From assembly GCF_023650955.1 (NCBI RefSeq), contig NZ_CP098039.1:248001-312000 (forward strand): DNA of 64,000 nucleotides, written 5' to 3'. The translations under genes were made by a program, and so were the position numbers. The notes below the pieces were generated by a model that did not search any database, had not been told where the DNA came from, and saw only the letters and a list, made by a program, of their open reading frames with translations. Shown one piece after another: positions 29,205-39,300 of the stretch (position 1 is the first letter of the stretch; every line of letters begins with the position of its first letter). The stretch comes from Thermosynechococcus sp. HN-54. GTDB lineage: Bacteria; Cyanobacteriota; Cyanobacteriia; Thermosynechococcales; Thermosynechococcaceae.

Positions 29205-29795
29205 ATGAAATTCCTCAATCAGATTACCAACTATGCCAAAGAGGCAGTGCAGTCCGCTAAGTACATTGGTCAAGGCCTCTCCGTTACCTTTGATCACATG
29301 CGGCGGCGGCCCGTGACGGTGCAGTATCCCTACGAAAAACTCATTCCTTCGGAACGGTTTCGGGGACGGATTCACTTTGAGTTTGACAAGTGCATTTCCT
29401 GTGAAGTGTGCGTGCGCGTCTGCCCCATTAACCTGCCCGTGGTGGATTGGGTCTTCAACAAAGAGATCAAGAAGAAAGAACTGAAGCACTACAGCATTGA
29501 CTTCGGTGTGTGCATCTTCTGTGCCAACTGTGTGGAATACTGCCCCACCAATTGCCTCTCGGTAACAGAGGAATACGAGCTGGCCACCTACGATCGCCAT
29601 GAGCTGAACTACGACAGTGTGGCAATGGGACGCATTCCCTACAAAGTGACCCAAGACCCGATGGTGACACCAATCCGCGAGTTTGCCTACCTGCCGGCGG
29701 GGGTAATGTCTGGCCATGATTTGCCTGCGGGTGCCCAACGGGCCGGAGAGCGTCCAGAGGCGATCGCCAACACTGCTGAATTATCTGAGAACTAG
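29205..29795 (+). CDS. ndhI: NDH-1 subunit I, two [4Fe-4S] clusters
   Basis: The 196-residue electron carrier has two complete ferredoxin motifs, [12 protein letters not shown] (about 64-75) and [12 protein letters not shown] (about 103-114), each binding a [4Fe-4S] cluster. They pass electrons to the quinone in the NDH-1 peripheral arm. The family motif RFRGRIHFE precedes the first cluster. Position and spacing (29 bp after ndhA, 11 bp before ndhG) fit the conserved cyanobacterial operon. Confidence 0.96.
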   Translation: MKFLNQITNYAKEAVQSAKYIGQGLSVTFDHMRRRPVTVQYPYEKLIPSERFRGRIHFEFDKCISCEVCVRVCPINLPVVDWVFNKEIKKKELKHYSIDFGVCIFCANCVEYCPTNCLSVTEEYELATYDRHELNYDSVAMGRIPYKVTQDPMVTPIREFAYLPAGVMSGHDLPAGAQRAGERPEAIANTAELSEN

Positions 29796-29806
29796 GAGTT
29801 GTTGCT

Positions 29807-30409
29807 GTGGACTTAGCCACCCTGACCCAAACGATTACCTTCTTTGCCCTTGCCGGTGCGGTGATTGTTGCTGCCCTTGGTGTTGTGCTCCTGAACAATG
29901 TTGTCTATTCTGCCTTCTTGCTGGGGGGCGTGTTCCTCAGCATCTCTGGGCTGTATATTCTCATGAATGCTGACTTTGTCTCAGCGGCTCAAATTCTCAT
30001 CTATGTCGGCGCGGTGAACGTTCTCATCCTCTTTGCGATCATGCTCGTCAATAAGCGCGAGGCCTATACGCCAGTGCCGGGGCGTTGGCTGCGTCAGGGG
30101 GGCGCCGCAGTGGTCTCCCTTGGCGTCTTTGCCCTGCTGACAAAAATGATTTTGCAAACCCCTTGGCAACTCAGCTCCCTGCCGCCCACGACTGACAGCA
30201 TCACCACGATTGGCCAGCACTTTTTCAGCGATTTCCTCTTGCCCTTTGAATTGGCCTCGGTCTTACTGCTGATGGCCTTGATTGGGGCAGTGGTTCTCGC
30301 CCGCCGCGAACTGGTCTTGGAACCTGAACCCATCCTAGGGGAAGAGGTGGTACCTCCCTTGGAGTTACCGGAGCGTCCCCGTGAACCTGTAGCCTTGTCT
30401 GAAAAATAG
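29807..30409 (+). CDS. ndhG: NDH-1 subunit 6
   Basis: The 200-residue membrane subunit (NuoJ homologue) has about five helices and the typical segment AQILIYVGAVNVLILFAIM near residues 63-81. Translation starts at GTG 29807, fixed by AGGAG at 29794-29798 eight bases upstream. The C-terminus is rich in proline and glutamate and faces the cytoplasm. It is flanked by ndhI and ndhE. Confidence 0.94.
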   Translation: MDLATLTQTITFFALAGAVIVAALGVVLLNNVVYSAFLLGGVFLSISGLYILMNADFVSAAQILIYVGAVNVLILFAIMLVNKREAYTPVPGRWLRQGGAAVVSLGVFALLTKMILQTPWQLSSLPPTTDSITTIGQHFFSDFLLPFELASVLLLMALIGAVVLARRELVLEPEPILGEEVVPPLELPERPREPVALSEK

Positions 30410-30418
30410 GGAAAGACG

Positions 30419-30724
30419 ATGCAGTTAACCTATGTTTTGATCTTGGCAGCACTGCTGTTTTGTATTGGCATCTATGGCCTCGTCACCAGTCGCAATGCTG
30501 TGCGTGTGCTTATGTCCATTGAGTTGCTTCTGAATGCTGTCAATCTCAACCTGATTGGTTTTGCCAACTATCTGGATGGCCAGCAAATCAAAGGGCAAGT
30601 CTTTGCCGTGTTTGTGATTACGGTAGCAGCCGCCGAAGCAGCCGTGGGTTTAGCCATTATTTTGGCCATCTATCGCAACCGTGACACTGTTGACATGGAG
30701 AAATTCAACTTGCTGAAGTGGTAG
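30419..30724 (+). CDS. ndhE: NDH-1 subunit 4L
   Basis: The 101-residue, three-helix subunit (NuoK homologue) lies next to the proton channels. [20 protein letters not shown] (about 31-50) and [18 protein letters not shown] (about 73-90) contain the two conserved membrane glutamates. It ends the ndhAIGE set; the next gene is an HtrA protease 75 bp on. Confidence 0.94.
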
Positions 30725-30799
30725 GCTAGAAACTGGAACTTGCTTCCCTCAATTGCCGTCTATCTTCAAGAACCAGTGTCAGCAAAAGGGCAATCACCT

Positions 30800-31969
30800 A
30801 TGACAGTGCGTCTTGGTAAATCGGTCACTTATCTGTCGTTAATGGCATTGGGGGCAGCCGCTGCAATGTTTGCTACCCACTTGATGCCAGCGTCAACGCC
30901 CTTGGTGACTCCCAGCTTGGCGCAGTTACCGGCACCGCTACCGGCGGGAAATGACATTAACTTCATTGCCCGTGCTGTTGACCAAGTCGGCCCTGCGGTG
31001 GTGCGGATTGATGCTTCCCGTACGGTGCAGACCCGTGTGCCCGCGATCTTTAATGATCCTTTCTTTCAGGAATTTTTTGGGCCAATGATGCCCCCCCGCA
31101 GCCGTGAAGAACGGGGTATCGGGTCTGGCTTTATCATTAGCAGTGATGGCTTGATCCTCACCAATGCCCACGTGGTGGATGGTGCCAACCGGGTGCGGGT
31201 AACTCTCAAAGATGGTCGCACGTTTGAGGGTCAAGTTCTGGGGCAAGACCAGCTGACTGATGTGGCCGTGGTCAAGGTGAATGCCAACAATTTGCCCGTG
31301 GTACGCCTTGGCAATTCTGATAATTTGCGTCCTGGTGAGTGGGCGATCGCCATCGGTAATCCCTTGGGTCTCGATAATACGGTGACTGCGGGCATCATTA
31401 GTGCAACGGGACGCTCTAGCGGCGATATTGGCGTGCCCGATAAGCGGGTGGGCTTCATTCAAACCGATGCGGCCATTAACCCCGGCAACTCTGGTGGCCC
31501 CCTGTTGAATCAACGGGGAGAGGTGATTGGCATGAACACCGCGATCATTGGTGGTGCCCAGGGCTTGGGGTTTGCCATTCCCATCAATACAGCTCAACGA
31601 ATTGCCAACCAACTGATTGCCAACGGTCGCGTCGATCACCCCTTCTTGGGTATTCGCATGACCGATCTCACCCCTGAGGTGCAGCAACGTCTCAATGCGA
31701 ATCCCAATAGTCCTGTCCGCGTCCAGGAAAGTTCGGGTGTTTTGATTTTTCAAGTCCTGCCCAACTCGCCAGCCGCCCGTGCGGGTCTGCAACCGGGAGA
31801 TGTAATCCGCCGCATCAATGGCCAAAACATCACCAAAGCGGATCAAGTACAGCAAATGGTGGAAAGCACAGGCATTGGTCGCACCATGGAACTGGAAGTG
31901 CGCCGTAGTGGCCAAACTGTAACCGTGGCCGTGCAGCCGGCTCCCCTCCCTGCCCAAGCTAGTCGCTAA
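30800..31969 (+). CDS. HtrA/Deg-family serine protease
   Basis: The 389-residue protein has a hydrophobic N-terminal segment (residues 8-28), a trypsin-like domain with triad H124 (TNAHVVDG), D154 (LTDVAVV) and S231 (GNSGGP), and a single PDZ domain ([16 protein letters not shown], 315-330). It resembles the cyanobacterial HhoA/HhoB/HtrA proteases that degrade damaged periplasmic or thylakoid-lumen proteins. The start at 30800 is preferred over a longer frame, because it gives a normal signal anchor and has an AAGGG site upstream. It ends one base before the DUF3326 start. Confidence 0.9.
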   Translation: MTVRLGKSVTYLSLMALGAAAAMFATHLMPASTPLVTPSLAQLPAPLPAGNDINFIARAVDQVGPAVVRIDASRTVQTRVPAIFNDPFFQEFFGPMMPPRSREERGIGSGFIISSDGLILTNAHVVDGANRVRVTLKDGRTFEGQVLGQDQLTDVAVVKVNANNLPVVRLGNSDNLRPGEWAIAIGNPLGLDNTVTAGIISATGRSSGDIGVPDKRVGFIQTDAAINPGNSGGPLLNQRGEVIGMNTAIIGGAQGLGFAIPINTAQRIANQLIANGRVDHPFLGIRMTDLTPEVQQRLNANPNSPVRVQESSGVLIFQVLPNSPAARAGLQPGDVIRRINGQNITKADQVQQMVESTGIGRTMELEVRRSGQTVTVAVQPAPLPAQASR

Positions 31970-31970
31970 C

Positions 31971-32984
31971 GTGCTGACGGCAGTTCTGATCATTCCAACC
32001 GGCATTGGGGCTGCCATTGGCGGCTATGCGGGTGATGCGATTCCAGTTGTTCGTGCCTTGGCGCAGGTGTGCGATCGCCTGATTACCCATCCCAATGTTC
32101 TCAATGGGGCAATGCTTTATTGGCCACTGCCCAATGTTTGGTATGTGGAAGGCTATGCCCTTGATGAATTTGCGGTTGGCCGTTGGGGATTGCTGCCACC
32201 CCGTCCAAATCGTATTGGCCTGTTACTAGATGCGGCGATTGAAGCGGCTCTCCAACTTCGCCATCGTCAAGCAGCGGCGGCCTGTTCTGCCACCTTAGGT
32301 TTAACCATTACTGAACCTGTTATTACGGATGAACCCTTGGAAGTACAGTTGCAAACCGCTGCCTCCGGCGCAACATGGGGCACGGTGGCGAACCCGGGTA
32401 GTTTATTGCGGGCGGCAGAAAAACTGATTCAAGCGGCTCAGGCGGACGCGATCGCGATTGTCACCCGCTTTCCCGACAATCCTAGTACGGCAGCTTTACA
32501 GCACTATCGCAGTGGCCAAGGGGTAGATCCCCTAGCGGGGGCGGAAGCCGTGATTAGTCATTTAGTGGTTCAGCACTTTCAGATTCCTGCGGCCCATGCT
32601 CCTGCACTGCAACCCCTCCCCCTTGACGAAACGGTGCATCCCCGTGCCCTTGCTGAGGAAATTGGCTACACCTTTTTGCCCTCGGTGTTGGTGGGGTTGA
32701 GTTGTGCCCCCCGCTATAGCCCAAGTGCTACTGAGGCGCTGTGGCGACAGGCCGTGGATGCTGTGATTGTACCGGCCACTGCCCTTGGTGGACGGGGAAT
32801 TCTCGCCTTTGCCCATCAGGGCGTCCCCATCCTAACGGTGGCTAACAATACCACAACCCTCAATGTGACAGGTGCCCATTTGGGGATAGAAACAATCCCT
32901 TGCCAGTCCTATGCCGAGGCCATTGGCGTCCTGAGTGCGATGAAGGCGGGGGTGTCTTGGCAGAGCGTCACAGCAGCAACCTAA
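31971..32984 (+). CDS. DUF3326 protein
   Basis: The 337-residue soluble protein matches the DUF3326 family shared by cyanobacteria and plants, from N-terminal TGIGAAIGGYAGDA through VANPGSLLRAAEKLI to the conserved DAVIVPATALGGRG region. Its function is unknown. It begins at GTG 31971, one base after the HtrA stop, so the two are co-translated. I see no catalytic motif I can name. Confidence 0.8.
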   Translation: MLTAVLIIPTGIGAAIGGYAGDAIPVVRALAQVCDRLITHPNVLNGAMLYWPLPNVWYVEGYALDEFAVGRWGLLPPRPNRIGLLLDAAIEAALQLRHRQAAAACSATLGLTITEPVITDEPLEVQLQTAASGATWGTVANPGSLLRAAEKLIQAAQADAIAIVTRFPDNPSTAALQHYRSGQGVDPLAGAEAVISHLVVQHFQIPAAHAPALQPLPLDETVHPRALAEEIGYTFLPSVLVGLSCAPRYSPSATEALWRQAVDAVIVPATALGGRGILAFAHQGVPILTVANNTTTLNVTGAHLGIETIPCQSYAEAIGVLSAMKAGVSWQSVTAAT

Positions 32985-33484
32985 AAAATTTTTGCCTTCT
33001 GTGCATATCGAGCATATCGGCAAAGGATAACTCCATAGACACGAGTGGAGAGGCTGGCCGATGAACCTAATCCTTGACCCCCAAGACCCCATTCAGCACC
33101 TTCTGAGTAAACTAGACAGGATTAACAAGTTTTTGCGAACCCTGCCCGTGGACTTCAACCAAAGGGATTTAATTGCCATTGCTGAAAACGAGGGGTAAGA
33201 AGTGGTTGGTGGCGGTTATCACACCTGAAATGCGAAGCGGCCGGGGTATCCAACGGTAAGTCTGTGTGGTCACGGCAGTGCTCCCTTACACCCCCTGACA
33301 GCCCGAAATATCGTTACCCCCCTGCTACAACCCAAGCAAGACCGCTTGATGAAAACATTGGCGGAACTGGTGGGACTGCGGTTGATGGGGTTTCTTCTGA
33401 GGAAAATGTCATTTCTCTGTGGCAAGAGTTAGCGATCGCTAGGGCGCACGTGGAAAAGCTAAAAGCGGATTGCGAGGTGGCATT
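32985..33484. other. 500-bp gene-poor stretch before the DUF2887 array
   Basis: The stretch contains a small stem (CTCCA 33031-33035 with TGGAG 33046-33050), a short open frame at 33061-33198, and scraps of open frame such as one reading LLQPKQDRLMKTLAELVGL near 33315-33380. None matches a family I know, and a larger frame (33264-33533) runs on into the first array copy in a different phase. It looks like debris of recombination at the array's left border. Confidence 0.5.
33061..33198 (+). CDS. short open frame, 45 aa, doubtful
   Basis: ATG 33061 opens a 45-residue frame (MNLILDPQDPIQHLLSKLDR, then INKFLRTLPV and an acidic end). It looks protein-like, but I see no ribosome site, no family and no partner gene. 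It may be the 5' scrap of a lost gene or a real small protein. Confidence 0.25.
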   Translation: MNLILDPQDPIQHLLSKLDRINKFLRTLPVDFNQRDLIAIAENEG

Positions 33485-34291
33485 TTGGGCATACAGACTC
33501 CTCAAGGGTATCGTTTTGACTCAGTCGAGTTGAAGCAAACCGCTTTTCGCATTGACGGCGTCTTTGTGCCCCCTGACCCCTCAGGAACCGTCTATTTCTG
33601 TGAAGTGCAGTTTCAACGGGACACGACCTTCTACGAACGTTTCTTTGCTGAAATTTTTCTCTATCTGCGCCTGTATCGCCACACCTTCTCTGATTGGCAA
33701 GCCGTGGTCATTTATCCCCATCGCCAAGCGGAACAAACCTCCTTTGAACCCTATGACGTCTTGGTGGAGAGCGATCGCCTGCGGCGGGTGTATCTGAATG
33801 AACTGGGGTCACCTGAGGAATTACCCTTGAGTCTTGCCCTGATGCAGCTCACAGCCTTACCCGAAGCAGAAATGCCGACAGCGGCACGGTTATTGGCAGA
33901 GCGCACTCGCATAGAGGCAGTTCCAAGGCCAGAGGTCATAATGGAGTTGATCACAACCATTGTCCTGTACAAGTTCACCGAGCTAAGTCGGGAGGAGGTG
34001 CTGCGGATGCTGGGGTTTACCACAGAAGAGCTGAAGCGGACACGGTTTTATCAAGAAGTTTATGCTGAGGCACGGGAAGAGGGATTACAACAGGGATTGC
34101 AACAGGGATTACAACAAGGAGAGACCCTCGTTGTCTTGCGCCTCTTAAGGCGGCGGTTTGGCGATTTACCAGCTAGCCTTGAAGAGGGCATTCGCCAGCT
34201 CTCTGCCCATCAGATTGAAGCTTTGGCAGAAGCCCTCCTTGACTTTACTGACCTTAGGCAAGTGTCTGCGTGGCTAGAGCGCTCCCCCTAG
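33470..34291 (+). pseudogene. DUF2887-like gene, 5'-truncated (array copy 1)
   Basis: This is the same family as the next two genes: DUF2887-type Rpn/PD-(D/E)XK nuclease with a DUF4351-like tail. Homology begins only at about 33485 (GIQTPQGY); the N-terminal 22 residues are gone and replaced by unrelated sequence. The only available starts are TTG codons without a ribosome site. The nuclease core (RIDGVF and CEVQFQ) and the C-terminal region are intact, with three repeat units instead of six or eight. It is 3 bp upstream of copy 2. It may be expressed as a shortened protein, but I regard it as a truncated copy. Confidence 0.75.
34079..34114 (+). repeat. 12-bp coding repeat in array copy 1, three units
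   Basis: Three successive 12-base units encode EGLQ, QGLQ and QGLQ. Copies 2 and 3 carry eight and six units at the same place. Confidence 0.8.
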
Positions 34292-34294
34292 CCC

Positions 34295-35224
34295 ATGCAC
34301 CGCGACTCCCTCTTTTACCAACTGTTTGCCCAGCTACCTCAGACCCTCTTTGACCTCTTGGGCATACAGACTCCTCAAGGGTATCGTTTTGACTCAGTCG
34401 AGTTGAAGCAAACCGCTTTTCGCATTGACGGCGTCTTTCTCCCCCCTGACCCCTCAGGAACGGTCTATTTCTGTGAAGTGCAGTTTCAACGGGACACGAC
34501 CTTCTACGAACGTTTCTTTGCTGAAATCTTTCTCTACTTGCGTCTGTACCGCCAGACCTTCTCTGATTGGCAAGCCGTGGTCATTTATCCCGATCGCCAA
34601 GCGGAACAAACCTCCTTTGAACCCTATGACGTCTTGGTGGAGAGCGATCGCCTGCGGCGGGTCTATCTGAATGAGTTAGGGTCACCGGAGGAATTACCCT
34701 TGAGTCTTGCCCTCATGCAGCTGATGGTGGTGCCAGAGTCAGACATGCCCAGAGTCGCCCGATTACTTGCCCAGCGGAGTCAGAGCGAAAAAGCGCCAAA
34801 GCCAGAAGTGATAATAGAGTTAATCACCACAATGGTGCTGTACCAGTTCACGGAGCTAAGTCGGGAGGAGGTGCTGCGGATGCTGGGGTTTACCACAGAA
34901 GAGCTGAAGCGGACACGGTTTTATCAGGAGATCTATGCCGAGGCACAAGAAGAAGGGTTGCAACGGGGTCTACGGCAGGGATTGGAGCAAGGATTACAGC
35001 AGGGATTACAGCAGGGATTGCAACAGGGATTGCAACAAGGGTTACAGCAGGGAGAGACCCTCGTTGTCTTGCGGCAGTTAAGGCGGCGGTTTGGCGATTT
35101 ACCAGCTGACCTTGAAGAGGGCATTCGCCAGCTCTCTCCCCATCAGATTGAAGCTTTGGCAGAAGCCCTCCTTGACTTCACTGACCTTGGGCAAGTGTCT
35201 GCGTGGCTAGAGCGCTCCCCCTAG
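34295..35224 (+). CDS. DUF2887-like (Rpn/PD-(D/E)XK) protein, array copy 2
   Basis: The 309-residue protein has an N-terminal PD-(D/E)XK-type core: D45 in RIDGVF, then E61 and Q63 in CEVQFQ, a D-ExQ variant typical of the Rpn family of recombination-promoting nucleases and related putative transposases. A helical middle follows. Residues 220-251 consist of eight GLQ-type repeats, and the DUF4351-like tail (LRRRFGDLPADLEEGIRQL) follows. The function of DUF2887 proteins is not established; nuclease activity is inferred. It is separated from copies 1 and 3 by three bases each. Confidence 0.8.
   Translation: MHRDSLFYQLFAQLPQTLFDLLGIQTPQGYRFDSVELKQTAFRIDGVFLPPDPSGTVYFCEVQFQRDTTFYERFFAEIFLYLRLYRQTFSDWQAVVIYPDRQAEQTSFEPYDVLVESDRLRRVYLNELGSPEELPLSLALMQLMVVPESDMPRVARLLAQRSQSEKAPKPEVIIELITTMVLYQFTELSREEVLRMLGFTTEELKRTRFYQEIYAEAQEEGLQRGLRQGLEQGLQQGLQQGLQQGLQQGLQQGETLVVLRQLRRRFGDLPADLEEGIRQLSPHQIEALAEALLDFTDLGQVSAWLERSP
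34952..35047 (+). repeat. 12-bp coding repeat in array copy 2, eight units
   Basis: Eight 12-base units encode EGLQ, RGLR, QGLE and five QGLQ. Adjacent units differ by synonymous changes (ttacag versus ttgcaa), so this is a real tandem repeat at protein level with slippage potential. The opposite strand shows a spurious CCNP-rich frame. Confidence 0.85.
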
Positions 35225-35227
35225 CCC

Positions 35228-36133
35228 ATGCACCGCGACTCCCTCTTTTACCAACTGTTTGCCCAGCTACCTCAGACCCTCTTTGACCTCTTGGGCATAC
35301 AGACTCCTCAAGGGTATCGTTTTGACTCAGTCGAGTTGAAGCAAACCGCTTTTCGCATTGACGGCGTCTTTGTGCCCCCTGACCCCTCAGGAACGGTTTA
35401 TTTCTGTGAAGTCCAGTTTCAACGGGACACGACCTTCTACGAACGTTTCTTTGCTGAAATTTTTCTCTATCTGCGCCTGTATTACCACACCTTCTCTGAT
35501 TGGCAAGCCGTGGTCATTTATCCCCATCGCCAAGCGGAACAAACCTCCTTTGAACCCTATGACGTCTTGGTGGAGAGCGATCGCCTGCGGCGGGTGTATC
35601 TGAATGAACTGGGGTCACCTGAGGAATTACCCTTGAGTCTTGCCCTGATGCAGCTCACAGCCTTACCCGAAGCAGAAATGCCGACAGCGGCACGGTTATT
35701 GGCAGAGCGCACTCGCATAGAGGCAGTTCCAAGGCCAGAGGTCATAATGGAGTTGATCACAACCATTGTCCTGTACAAGTTCACCGAGCTAAGTCGGGAG
35801 GAGGTGCTGCGGATGCTGGGGTTTACCACAGAAGAGCTGAAGCGGACACGGTTTTATCAGGAGATCTATGCCGAGGCACAAGAAGAAGGGTTGCAACGGG
35901 GTCTACGGCAGGGATTGGAGCAAGGATTACAGCAGGGATTGCAACAAGGGTTACAACAGGGAGAGACCCTCGTTGTCTTGCGGCAGTTAAGGCGGCGGTT
36001 TGGCGATTTACCAGCTGGCCTTGAAGAGGGCATTCGCCAGCTCTCTGCCCATCAGATTGAAGCTTTGGCAGAAGCCCTCCTTGACTTTACTGACCTTGGG
36101 CAAGTGTCTGCGTGGCTAGAGCGCTCTCCCTAG
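35228..36133 (+). CDS. DUF2887-like (Rpn/PD-(D/E)XK) protein, array copy 3
   Basis: The 301-residue protein is almost identical to copy 2 and carries the same D45/E61/Q63 core. Its middle (TALPEAEMPTAARLLAERT) matches copy 1, while the start of the repeat region (YAEAQEEGLQRGLR) matches copy 2, so it is a mosaic. It has six repeat units against eight in copy 2, which explains the eight-residue difference in length. A degenerate fourth copy begins three bases after its stop. It is probably translated from the same transcript as copy 2. Confidence 0.8.
   Translation: MHRDSLFYQLFAQLPQTLFDLLGIQTPQGYRFDSVELKQTAFRIDGVFVPPDPSGTVYFCEVQFQRDTTFYERFFAEIFLYLRLYYHTFSDWQAVVIYPHRQAEQTSFEPYDVLVESDRLRRVYLNELGSPEELPLSLALMQLTALPEAEMPTAARLLAERTRIEAVPRPEVIMELITTIVLYKFTELSREEVLRMLGFTTEELKRTRFYQEIYAEAQEEGLQRGLRQGLEQGLQQGLQQGLQQGETLVVLRQLRRRFGDLPAGLEEGIRQLSAHQIEALAEALLDFTDLGQVSAWLERSP
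35885..35956 (+). repeat. 12-bp coding repeat in array copy 3, six units
   Basis: Six 12-base units encode EGLQ, RGLR, QGLE and three QGLQ. This is two units fewer than in copy 2. Confidence 0.85.
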
Positions 36134-36136
36134 GCC

Positions 36137-36268
36137 ATGCATTGGCAACCACTGTGTTATTGGCTCCTTGACCAGCTACCGCAGTGCCTATTTAGCCCCT
36201 TGGTGGTAAGTATTACTACTGTTTGCAACAATTGCAAAAATTGCCTAGCACCTGAAATTTTTTACTAA
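36137..36268 (+). pseudogene. DUF2887-like N-terminal remnant (array copy 4)
   Basis: A 43-codon frame starts three bases after the copy 3 stop, the same spacing as between copies 1, 2 and 3. Its first 22 residues (MHWQPLCYWLLDQLPQCLF) align with MHRDSLFYQLFAQLPQTLF of the intact copies but are clearly diverged. After that the sequence is unrelated and A/T-rich. It is the 5' stump of an older copy. Confidence 0.65.
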
Positions 36269-36351
36269 GGAAAAACCATACTAATTACTAGCCAATTTGT
36301 GGTCTCTGCTGATAGCAGGTTGTCGCTCCCGTGCCCTGACTAGGTGTCCTT

Positions 36352-39300
36352 ATGAAAAAGAATGACCGACGCTTTGGCCTCTCGAAACGGCAGTATCGTA
36401 AGCTAATACGCACAATTCGTCACTTGCTTCACCAGTTGCGCCTCTGGTTGCAACGACGGCTGAGTCCTGTGCTGCGACGGCAACGATTGCGATTTGGCCG
36501 CGCTGGTTTTGTGCTGCCCACAGCGGTCATTGTCCTTGTGGTGATCACGCTCACAGTAGGGGCACTCATGTTGCGGACACTTAATCGCACAGCAGAAGTC
36601 GGTGCCCAACGACAAGAACTACAGGTGCTAAATGCCACTGCTCCGGCAGTTGACCGCGCGAAGGCAAAGCTCGAGTATTTCTTCACTCAAGACCCGCTGC
36701 GACCTCAAGGGGTTCCCGGCGAGGCTCAAATTGAACAAATTATGCTCAACACTGCCAACCGCAACCCCGATCCCTACACCTTTGCTGATGAGCGGCGAAT
36801 TGACATTAATGGGGATGGCGTTGTTGATAATGCATGGGCCTTTCAGCCGACGGCTGACTCGATTGTGGCCTACTCGATCCTAATGCGGCGACCCAACGAT
36901 ACCCAAATCAATCAAACGGATGCGCAAAAAGCGGCTGGCTTGCTGACCCGTAGTCGTCCTGTAGGAATTACTGAACAGGGCAATCAGTGTGCCAATGTTG
37001 GCCCGACGAGTGCAGCAGCGCAACAAGCAGAAGTAGGCTGGGATCCTGTCGGCACGGCAACGCTACGTAAGAATTTCCAAATCAACGCCTTTGTTTATGA
37101 AAACCGCAATGGTGGCCAAGCCCTTGCAACCATTGACTTTACCCAAGAGCGGGAACTGGATCGCGGGAATAAATGGGGCGCATGGTTCCGTAATGACCTT
37201 GAAATTTTCCCAGGGCCTGTCTTCCGCTGGAATGGAGCGATGCACACCGAGGGGAGTATCTTCTTTACGAGTAACAGTGGCTACACAGCATTCCTTGTCA
37301 GTTCGCCCAATTCCTGTATCTACACCCGCACGGCCTCAGAAATCACCACAGCCGAGGTAGTGGATGTCAACGATGTAGATAACGATGGAAATACGACCGA
37401 GATTATCTTCCAAGGCCAATTTATGGCAGGGAGCTTGCGGGATAACAACACGAACTCAGGGACGGTTGAAATTCACTCCTATCGTGAACCCCCTGCTGCC
37501 CCCTTTACCACGGGGGATGAAAACCCGCCTGCGCAAAACGTCAGACTAACGGCTGCACGGGACTCAGTGATTGATAACCGTAATCCTGCTGACGTTGCCC
37601 TGAACCCCGTGGCCATTTTGACCCAAGATCGGAGTATAGCTCGTGGCAGTGACCCAACCAACCTCAGTGTGCGCGATACCAACTGGGGGAATCAGTTTTA
37701 TGTGCAACAGGGGCGCTTTGCTAACAAGCCCCAACCCAAGCCCTACGTAGATGACACCTATCGCGCTGATGACCGCTATGGTCCTAAACCCGTCTATGAC
37801 GTTAGTATTCCTTCCTCTGACCCGCGGCGGCAAATTCCAGCGGGTACGAAAGTGGGTGACCCGATTGGCAACCAAGTGGCGGGTGCTCAAGATCTGCTGA
37901 CGCGCAACATCGCACCCAATGATAGCCCCAACAAGCGTACTGACTTGGGCTTGGATGGCTATTGGGAGCGGCGGGCACGCCAAGAGGGATTGCGGATTAT
38001 TGTGGGTGAACGACTGGAATTGGGCAAACCTCTTGATCCGCCTGCGGGTAATACCGCTGACAACAACCGTCGCAATGAGTTTTATCAACACCGTACCTTA
38101 CGGGACAACCTTGCGGCGGTGCAGGCAACGGCTATTTACCACTACAAAGCAAATGGCACAACCATTAACAGCGCGATTCCAGATCCTTTTGTAGAGCCTT
38201 ATCCGGGGCAAAACACGGGGGGCTATCAACCCATTGCTTGTCTAGCCACAACCCACCACCACGGCACGCCTCAAGCGACTCTGCGCAGCATCATGTTTGA
38301 TCAGTACAGTGGCATTCAAGGCTTGCCCAGTGGTTTCCAGCTCTTTGACTTCTTTACAGGGCGGGGCACCAATGGTTGGGAGTTTATTCCCCCGAGTTTC
38401 AACAGTCCGGCCATGCAACAGGCAATGCAAAACCTGGTGGCCTATGCGAGTGATGGTCTGGATGGGGCTTTTCCACCCAAACAGGAAACAGGCGGTACCC
38501 TCATTCACCCCAACCCGGTTACCACCCGTGCCGGCAATTTCTCGAACCTTGCCCGCGCGCTCTCACCGCAAGGGAACAACAGCTTGGCGGATGAAAGTGC
38601 GAAACACACCGCAGGGTGTATGTTGGGGATGCTCGCCCACAGTGTGAATACGCTGCAGCAGTTGAGTATAGGCAGCCTCAACGTCGGCAACCAACTGACG
38701 AACCTCAACAACGCGATCGCCGACTTGGATGAATACTATCGTCCTAACTTCAACGGCTCGGTTCTCACCAATGGTGAAGTCATTCCCTTCCCTGAAAGTG
38801 GTACAACCCACAGCATCCGTACCTATCGCCAAGGGTTTGCCCAAGATCGCCAACTCGCCTATCGCGGAGGCTATTTGGATGCCAATGCCTATATCACCGC
38901 CCTCATTCCCAATGCTCGCTGGAGTCAGCGCCCTCTGCAGGAAACCAGTGCCGATGTCAATGCCCGCCTTGCCCGCCTGATTGCCCTTAAGGAGCAGGTG
39001 GCCTACGACCGTGATCCAGCAGGCTACACCTGTAGTATTCCCGACACTTATGTTCACTTGCGGAATGCCTTTTGCCTAGGGCGACGAGGATTTGTGATTG
39101 GTCAGCAGTTTACTGTGCCGCCGGTCGGTCAAACTGTGACGGTAAATGTTGAAGATGCCCCTAGCTATAACTTTGATGTGCGCGACTCTGATATTAACAA
39201 TAGTGTTTATGTAACGGGTGTGGGGCGGATGATTTTGACAAACCGTACCACTGATGGCCGAGGTAAAGTTCTCACCGTCACTCTACTAAATCCGAACCCT

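Noticed and set aside
30938-32017. 359-codon minus-strand frame opposite the HtrA gene
   Set aside because: It lies antisense to a gene with a full catalytic triad and has no family features.
34933-35124. Minus-strand frame with repeated CCNP
   Set aside because: It is the shadow of the GLQ-coding repeat on the plus strand.
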